Assembly: GCA_030597275.1 (NCBI GenBank)
Contig: JAUVSB010000031.1
Coordinates: 1 to 10,597 of the forward strand
From: Gammaproteobacteria bacterium
GTDB lineage: Bacteria > Pseudomonadota > Gammaproteobacteria > BMS3Bbin11
Direction of reading: 5' to 3'
Length of the DNA: 10,597 bases
In this document: positions 5,805-10,597 of the stretch, one piece after another
How positions within the stretch are numbered: the stretch's first letter is position 1
Layout: every line of letters starts with the position of its first letter
Position numbers and translations under genes: made by a program
The notes under the pieces: model-generated
The model's input: only the letters and a program-made list of their open reading frames with translations
Told to the model about the DNA's origin: nothing
Database searches by the model: none

Positions 5805-7277
5805 ATGACTACTACACATCTTACAGATAAAAAATTCAGCGATTTCTCCCTCAATGAGTCTTTATTAAAAGGCTTGAATGAAGCAGGCTTCGAATTTTGT
5901 ACACCGATACAGGCAGAAACCTTGCCGCATGCCCTGGCGGGGAAGGATGTAGCCGGGCAGGCACAGACCGGCACCGGTAAAACTATGGCCTTCCTGCTCG
6001 CTGCTTATCAGCGCCTGTTAAGCCAGGAGCCGGATGAGGAGCGAAAAAAGAATCAGCCACGGGTATTGATACTGGCACCCACTCGGGAACTGGCGATTCA
6101 AATTGAAAAGGATGCCAGCCTCATCGGTGGTTATACCGGCCTGAAGTTAGGGCTGGTCTATGGCGGCACGGGTTATGATACCCAGCGAAAGATGCTGGAA
6201 AATGGCGTGGACATCCTTGTCGGCACTCCCGGTCGCCTGATCGATTATTTTAAACAGGGGCTGTATAAGCTAGATAAGCTTGATGTGCTGATTTTGGACG
6301 AAGCCGATCGAATGTTCGATATGGGTTTTATCAAGGACATACGTTTTTTGCTGCATCGAATGACCGCCCCGGCCGACCGCCTCAGCATGCTTTTCTCGGC
6401 AACGCTGAGCCACCGTGTCGAAGAGCTGGCCTACGAGCACATGAATGACCCGATCGAAGTAAAAATTGAAAGTGAAACCGTAACGGCAGACAAGATTACC
6501 CAAATAGTCTATCACCCTGGAAATGAGGAAAAATTGCCCTTGCTGGTGGGTTTGCTGAAAAGGCATGAACCCACGCGCACGCTGATTTTTGTCAACATGA
6601 AGTGGGTGGCTGAGAAGATCTATAACAGCCTGCGCGCGAATGGCTTTAAATGCGGGATTATCTCCGGTGATGTGCCTCAGCCAAAACGCGAACGATTACT
6701 GCAGGAATTTAAGGACGATAAAATTGGCATCCTGGTAGCAACTGATGTGGCGGCCAGAGGTTTGCATATTCCTGCCGTATCCCATGTCTTTAATTACGAT
6801 TTGCCACAGGATGCGGAAGACTATGTTCACCGTATCGGGCGCACCGCACGTGCTGGCGCCTCCGGTGATGCGATATCCTTTGCCTGTGAAGATACGGCCT
6901 ATTATTTGATGGATATTGAAGAATATATAGGTAAACCCATACCGCCCGGTAAGATCGAACCAGAGATGCTGGCGACATTAAAACCCTCCCGTGGTTCGTC
7001 TTCGAAGAATACAGACAGGCGGGACCGGGGTAGAAAACCACGCGATACTCGCCCGCCTAAGCGATCGGCAGAAAAAACAGATCGTCGCCCTCGTCCTGAG
7101 AAAGCAGGTGAAAAGAGTGCGCCACCAACAGGGCCTCGAGACAAGCAAAATGATGCTGACGAAAGCAAGCGGGAACAGCGGGCCGAAACCGTTCAGATAG
7201 AAACCCCGCTGTCTCCGTCTGCAAAGGATGTTCCAACAATTCGCCGCGGGCGTGACGGACCTCCTGCGATTGGTTGA
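5805..7277 (+). CDS. rhlB: ATP-dependent RNA helicase RhlB (DEAD-box)
   Basis: RhlB unwinds structured RNA; in E. coli it works with RNase E and PNPase in the degradosome. All DEAD-box motifs are present in order: Q motif FEFCTPIQ (29-36), motif I AQTGTGKT (53-60), PTREL (92-96), GG (120-121), TPGR (141-144), DEAD (165-168), SAT (198-200), ATDVAARGLH (312-321) and HRIGRTARAG (342-351). The start MTTTHLTDKKFSDF aligns with the E. coli RhlB start, and the location opposite trxA supports RhlB over RhlE or SrmB. The helicase core ends near residue 390. A tail of about 100 residues follows, rich in Arg, Lys, Pro, Asp and Glu and clearly low-complexity, making the protein 490 residues against 421 in E. 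coli. The tail probably binds RNA without a fixed fold. The ribosome-binding site is weak. ppsA follows after 48 nt. Confidence 0.95.
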   Translation: MTTTHLTDKKFSDFSLNESLLKGLNEAGFEFCTPIQAETLPHALAGKDVAGQAQTGTGKTMAFLLAAYQRLLSQEPDEERKKNQPRVLILAPTRELAIQIEKDASLIGGYTGLKLGLVYGGTGYDTQRKMLENGVDILVGTPGRLIDYFKQGLYKLDKLDVLILDEADRMFDMGFIKDIRFLLHRMTAPADRLSMLFSATLSHRVEELAYEHMNDPIEVKIESETVTADKITQIVYHPGNEEKLPLLVGLLKRHEPTRTLIFVNMKWVAEKIYNSLRANGFKCGIISGDVPQPKRERLLQEFKDDKIGILVATDVAARGLHIPAVSHVFNYDLPQDAEDYVHRIGRTARAGASGDAISFACEDTAYYLMDIEEYIGKPIPPGKIEPEMLATLKPSRGSSSKNTDRRDRGRKPRDTRPPKRSAEKTDRRPRPEKAGEKSAPPTGPRDKQNDADESKREQRAETVQIETPLSPSAKDVPTIRRGRDGPPAIG

Positions 7278-7300
7278 ATGGGGTTCGCCGGACAGTGGCG

Positions 7301-7316
7301 CCTATAAATCTATAGG
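7301..7316 (+). promoter_or_regulatory. Short hairpin in front of the ppsA ribosome-binding site
   Basis: CCTATA-AATC-TATAGG is a perfect six-pair inverted repeat that ends 3 nt before the GAGG (7320-7323) of ppsA. It may tune translation initiation or simply be a chance AT-rich palindrome. A TATAAA within it could also be read as a -10, but no -35 fits. Confidence 0.3.
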
Positions 7317-7325
7317 GACGAGGCA

Positions 7326-9737
7326 ATGAAAAAGCTGGTCGTTGGTCTTGAAGAAGTCGGCAATGCTGATGTTGCTATCGTTGGTGGCAAAAATGCATCG
7401 CTTGGTGAAATGATCAATGCCCTGTCTGCCGCCGGAGTTAAAGTACCCGGTGGTTTCGCCACCACTGCCGAGGCCTATCGCGAATTTCTCGCAGACGGTG
7501 GACTCGATAAAAAAATAGCGCAGCGACTGCAGGGGCTGGATGTCAATGATGTCAACGCCCTGGCCGAGACGGGTAATGAAATCCGCCGCTGGTTGATCGA
7601 TGCGCCATTGGGGCAACGGCTTCAAGATCAGATCAGTACAGCCTATCACCAGATGGAGCAGAAATATGGCAGTAATGTTGCTGTTGCCGTCCGTTCATCC
7701 GCAACCGCAGAGGATCTTCCAGAAGCCTCTTTTGCCGGCCAGCAGGAAACCTATCTGAGTATTCGTGGGGTCGGCAATGTGCTGAATGCGGTGCGTCACG
7801 TATTTGCATCATTATTTAATAATCGCGCGATTGCCTATCGTGTTCACCAGGGCTTTGATCATGCCGCGGTGGCCCTGTCTGCTGGTATCCAGCGCATGAT
7901 CCGTAGTGATATCGGTAGTTCCGGGGTGCTTTTTACCCTCGATACGGAAAGCGGCTTTCGCGATGTGGTGTTCATTACAGGAGCCTGGGGCCTGGGTGAA
8001 ACAGTGGTTCAGGGGGCGGTCAATCCTGACGAGTTTTTTGTCTATAAGCCTACCCTGGCATCCGGCCACCAGGCCATCATCAGCCGCCAGCTCGGTGACA
8101 AGGCCATCAAGATGATTTTCACCGGTGCTTCAGAGCATGGCAAATCGGTACGCACAGTTGAGGTTGAGCCTTCTGATCGCCAGCGTTTCTGTCTCAGTGA
8201 TGAACAGGTAGAGGCCCTGGCACGGCATGCTGTGAACATTGAGCAGCATTATGGCCGGCCTATGGATATCGAATGGGCGCTTGATGGTGAAGAGGGCGAG
8301 CTCTATATCGTTCAGGCGAGGCCAGAGACAGTTCGCAGCAGGGAGGCTGGAAAGGCAGTTATTGAGCGCTATCATTTACAGCAAAAGAGCAAAGTTATTA
8401 CGACCGGCAGAGCGATCGGCAGGCGCATTGGCAGCGGTGTCACCCGGGTAATTCGTGACCCGTCGAAAATGGAAGATGTGCTGCCCGGTGATGTGCTGGT
8501 GACAGATATGACGGATCCGGACTGGGAGCCGATAATGAAGCGGGCATCCGCCATTGTGACCAATCGGGGTGGGCGCACTTGTCATGCAGCTATTATCGCC
8601 CGTGAACTGGATATTCCCGCTATCGTTGGTTGTGGGGATGCCACTGATAGTATCAAAACGGGGCAGGAAGTTACTGTCTGCTGTGCGGAAGGAGATACCG
8701 GCAGCATCTATGACTGCATACTGCCATTTGAAGTAGAAAGACATGAAGTTGATAATCTTCCGGACCTGCCGACAAAACTGATGATGAATGTCGGCAACCC
8801 GACACGGGCATTTGATTTCTCCAATCTGCCGAATCAGGGTGTGGGTCTGGCAAGGCTGGAATTCATCATCAATGTAATGATCGGTGTTCATCCCCAGGCG
8901 CTTATTGATTACAGCCGCCTGCAGGAGTCTTTGCAGCAGCAGATAGCCGAACGCATGGCCGGTTATGACGGCCCTATCGAGTTTTATATCAGTAAACTGA
9001 AAGAAGGTATCGCAACGATTGCAGCGGCATTTTCTCCAGCGCCGGTCATCGTCCGCCTGTCGGACTTTAAGAGCAATGAATACATTAACCTGCTGGGTGG
9101 TGATCTCTACGAGCCTGATGAAGAAAACCCGATGATCGGTTTTCGTGGTACATCACGCTATCTATCTGACCAGTTCAAAGAGAGCTTTGCCCTGGAATGC
9201 CAGGCGCTGAAGTCCGTTCGTGACGATATGGGGCTACAAAATATTGAAGTGATGGTGCCCTTTGTGCGCACGCTTGATGAAGCGAAATCCATCACAGAAC
9301 TGATGGCAGAAAATGGCCTGAAACGTGGAGAGAATGGGCTCAGGATATTGATGATGTGTGAATTGCCGTCGAATGTCATTCTGGCGGATGAGTTTTTACA
9401 ATATTTCGATGGATTTTCGATTGGCTCCAACGACCTGACTCAGTTGACTCTTGGCCTGGATCGAGATTCAGGCCTGGTAGCACATTTGTTTGATGAGCGT
9501 GACCCGGCAATTCGCAAGTTGTTGTTGATGGCGATCAAGGCATGCCAGAAACAAAACAAGTATATTGGCATTTGTGGGCAGGGACCGTCTGATTATCCAG
9601 ATCTCGCTGCCTGGCTGGTTGAAGAAGGGATCAGCAGCCTGTCACTGAACCCGGACAGCGTGATTGAAACCTGGCTGGACCTGGCAAGAAGGCAAAAAAG
9701 TCAGGGGAAAGAGGTAAGGGGAAAGGGGAATGCTTAA
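7326..9737 (+). CDS. ppsA: Phosphoenolpyruvate synthase (pyruvate, water dikinase)
   Basis: PpsA converts pyruvate, ATP and water to PEP, AMP and phosphate, allowing gluconeogenesis from three-carbon substrates. The 803-residue chain has the three expected parts. The N-terminal nucleotide-binding domain shows [10 protein letters not shown] (20-29) and [18 protein letters not shown] (122-139). The swivelling phosphohistidine domain carries [18 protein letters not shown], with catalytic His at 420 (E. coli 421). The C-terminal TIM barrel has GSNDLTQL (700-707) and the catalytic Cys at 750 in [12 protein letters not shown]. The start is supported by a GAGG 2 nt before the ATG, a rather tight spacing. 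The family alignment ends near residue 790. The last dozen or so residues (including [11 protein letters not shown]) come from one arm of a purine-rich inverted repeat, so they look acquired rather than functional. The gene is 48 nt after rhlB and may be read from its transcript. No PEP synthase regulatory protein (PSRP) gene is in view. Confidence 0.97.
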   Translation: MKKLVVGLEEVGNADVAIVGGKNASLGEMINALSAAGVKVPGGFATTAEAYREFLADGGLDKKIAQRLQGLDVNDVNALAETGNEIRRWLIDAPLGQRLQDQISTAYHQMEQKYGSNVAVAVRSSATAEDLPEASFAGQQETYLSIRGVGNVLNAVRHVFASLFNNRAIAYRVHQGFDHAAVALSAGIQRMIRSDIGSSGVLFTLDTESGFRDVVFITGAWGLGETVVQGAVNPDEFFVYKPTLASGHQAIISRQLGDKAIKMIFTGASEHGKSVRTVEVEPSDRQRFCLSDEQVEALARHAVNIEQHYGRPMDIEWALDGEEGELYIVQARPETVRSREAGKAVIERYHLQQKSKVITTGRAIGRRIGSGVTRVIRDPSKMEDVLPGDVLVTDMTDPDWEPIMKRASAIVTNRGGRTCHAAIIARELDIPAIVGCGDATDSIKTGQEVTVCCAEGDTGSIYDCILPFEVERHEVDNLPDLPTKLMMNVGNPTRAFDFSNLPNQGVGLARLEFIINVMIGVHPQALIDYSRLQESLQQQIAERMAGYDGPIEFYISKLKEGIATIAAAFSPAPVIVRLSDFKSNEYINLLGGDLYEPDEENPMIGFRGTSRYLSDQFKESFALECQALKSVRDDMGLQNIEVMVPFVRTLDEAKSITELMAENGLKRGENGLRILMMCELPSNVILADEFLQYFDGFSIGSNDLTQLTLGLDRDSGLVAHLFDERDPAIRKLLLMAIKACQKQNKYIGICGQGPSDYPDLAAWLVEEGISSLSLNPDSVIETWLDLARRQKSQGKEVRGKGNA

Positions 9738-9795
9738 GGTGGCTGGGTGTTAAGATTTTGATTTTCCTTTCCCCTTTTACCTTTTACCTTTATCC
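9701..9795. repeat. Polypurine/polypyrimidine inverted repeat at the ppsA 3' end
   Basis: The plus strand is almost pure purine at 9704-9730 (AGGGGAAAGAGGTAAGGGGAAAGGGGAA) only in short blocks, then nearly pure pyrimidine at 9762-9795. GGTAAGGGGAAAGG (9713-9726) is complementary to CCTTTCCCCTTTTACC (9766-9781) apart from two extra bases, with a loop of about 39 nt. The right arm also contains the tandem heptamer TTTTACC at 9775-9781 and 9782-9788, followed by a variant TTTATCC. The ppsA stop codon lies in the loop. The transcript could fold here and, with the T-rich right arm, may act as a loose terminator. It could equally be one copy of a dispersed intergenic repeat. Confidence 0.6.
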
Positions 9796-9828
9796 TTCGA
9801 TTTAAGAATTTAACGAGAGAGTATATTC

Positions 9829-10597
9829 ATGAAAAGGTTAGTACTTGTCCGTCACGGGCAGAGCATGTGGAATCTGGAAAATCGCTTTACCGGCTGGACA
9901 GATGTTGATCTGACCGATCGCGGTATAGAAGAAGCAACAGAATCAGCAAAACTGCTTAAAGATGCAGGATTTGTCTTTGACCAGGTCTACACTTCATTGC
10001 TCAAGCGCTCGATCCGCACCACCTGGATTATCCTCGACAACATGGACCTGATGTGGGTACCGGTTGAGAAAAACTGGGTATTGAATGAGCGCCATTATGG
10101 AGCTCTGCAGGGGATGGACAAGAAGGAAGTTATACGAAACTATGGCGAAGAGCAGGTGCAGAAATGGCGACGCGGCTATGAAATAAGGCCGCCTGAATTG
10201 AGCAAGTCAGATCCTCGTCACCCCATGTATGACGTACGTTATCGTGATCTGGGTAAAAAATTACCCAACACAGAATCCCTGCACGATACCCTGGATCGGG
10301 TGCTGGAATTCTGGGAAAGTACTATCCGCCCGGTGATTGAGGACGGCAAGCAGGTAATGATCTGCGCCCATGGCAATAGCCTGCGCGCCTTGATGAAATA
10401 CATAGAAAATATTTCAGACGATGATATCGCCAAGGTCAATATGCCTACCGGTATTCCTTTAGTCTATGAACTGGATGAGTCCATGCATGCACAGAAACGC
10501 TATTACCTGGGTGACAAGCGTAAAGTCGAAGCCGGGTTAAATGAAGTCGCTGCACAGACAAAGGTACCTGAAAAAGAAAAAGCAGGTTTTGCAAAAG
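9829..10597 (+). CDS. gpmA: 2,3-bisphosphoglycerate-dependent phosphoglycerate mutase (3' end outside window)
   Basis: GpmA interconverts 3-phosphoglycerate and 2-phosphoglycerate through a phosphohistidine intermediate. The frame opens at 9829 with a GAGAGAG purine tract about 8 nt upstream, and 256 codons are present without a stop. Catalytic features are visible: RHGQSMWN (8-15) with phosphorylated His9, the ENRFTGWTDVDLTDRG block (17-32), LNERHYGALQG with catalytic Glu87, and the second histidine His181 in CAHGNSLRAL. The long family insert (KWRRGYEIRPPEL) separates it from shorter cofactor-independent-like histidine phosphatases. Homology to E. coli GpmA (250 residues) ends near YYLGD; the remaining tail is charged and alanine-rich (VPEKEKAG) and runs beyond the usual length, so the stop should be close past the edge. 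It lies 91 nt after ppsA. Both enzymes belong to lower glycolysis/gluconeogenesis, but the repeat between them suggests separate transcripts. Confidence 0.96.
   Translation, partial: MKRLVLVRHGQSMWNLENRFTGWTDVDLTDRGIEEATESAKLLKDAGFVFDQVYTSLLKRSIRTTWIILDNMDLMWVPVEKNWVLNERHYGALQGMDKKEVIRNYGEEQVQKWRRGYEIRPPELSKSDPRHPMYDVRYRDLGKKLPNTESLHDTLDRVLEFWESTIRPVIEDGKQVMICAHGNSLRALMKYIENISDDDIAKVNMPTGIPLVYELDESMHAQKRYYLGDKRKVEAGLNEVAAQTKVPEKEKAGFAK

Noticed and set aside
5805..7277. RhlE or SrmB as the identity of the DEAD-box helicase
   Set aside because: The N-terminus (THLTDKKFSDF), the core wording and the position divergent from trxA-rho all fit RhlB; the long tail alone is not evidence for the other helicases.
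8376..8891. 171-codon minus-strand frame inside ppsA
   Set aside because: It is entirely opposite the phosphohistidine domain and the start of the C-terminal domain of PpsA, whose plus-strand sequence is clearly conserved. No recognisable protein features.

Overview
The window reads as ordinary core chromosome of a gammaproteobacterium of moderate GC content (judged by eye; not computed). The strongest evidence is the arrangement rhlB (+) divergent from trxA-rho (-), the same arrangement as in Escherichia coli, with E. coli-like protein sequences for RhlB, TrxA, Rho, PpsA and GpmA. Genus or species cannot be named from this sequence alone. I found no CRISPR array, tRNA, rRNA, transposase, phage gene or defence island.

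Layout. (1) 1-2439 is a membrane and potassium block. It holds the N-terminal piece of a DUF5362-like protein on the minus strand, then on the plus strand a small four-helix membrane protein (DUF6394-like) followed after 34 nt by a two-TM potassium channel with two cytoplasmic RCK/TrkA-N domains. (2) 2440-5681 is a minus-strand information-processing block. Read in the direction of transcription it is trxA (thioredoxin), a roughly 290-nt gap with the rho leader, rho (termination factor), rpmE (zinc-type ribosomal protein L31) with its own promoter and a very good intrinsic terminator, and prmB (methyltransferase for ribosomal protein L3). (3) 5682-5804 is the divergent trxA/rhlB promoter region. 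(4) 5805-10597 is a plus-strand block: rhlB (DEAD-box helicase) with a long charged tail, ppsA (PEP synthase), a polypurine/polypyrimidine inverted repeat at the ppsA 3' end, and gpmA (phosphoglycerate mutase), which runs off the right edge.

How the genes fit together. Rho and RhlB act on RNA termination and turnover; L31 and PrmB serve the large ribosomal subunit; thioredoxin supplies reducing power. PpsA and GpmA are both steps of the lower gluconeogenic/glycolytic route. The first block is probably a potassium conductance controlled by cytoplasmic nucleotide or ligand binding, with the small DUF6394-like protein as a possible partner.

I see no new biological system. The points worth a second look are mostly regulatory or small-scale: a perfect 15-nt palindrome in the probable rho promoter, a strong hairpin without a U-tract between trxA and rho, a hairpin touching the rpmE ribosome-binding site, a terminator packed into the prmB leader, a repeat-derived C-terminus on PpsA, and the conserved-looking but uncharacterised small membrane protein beside the channel.
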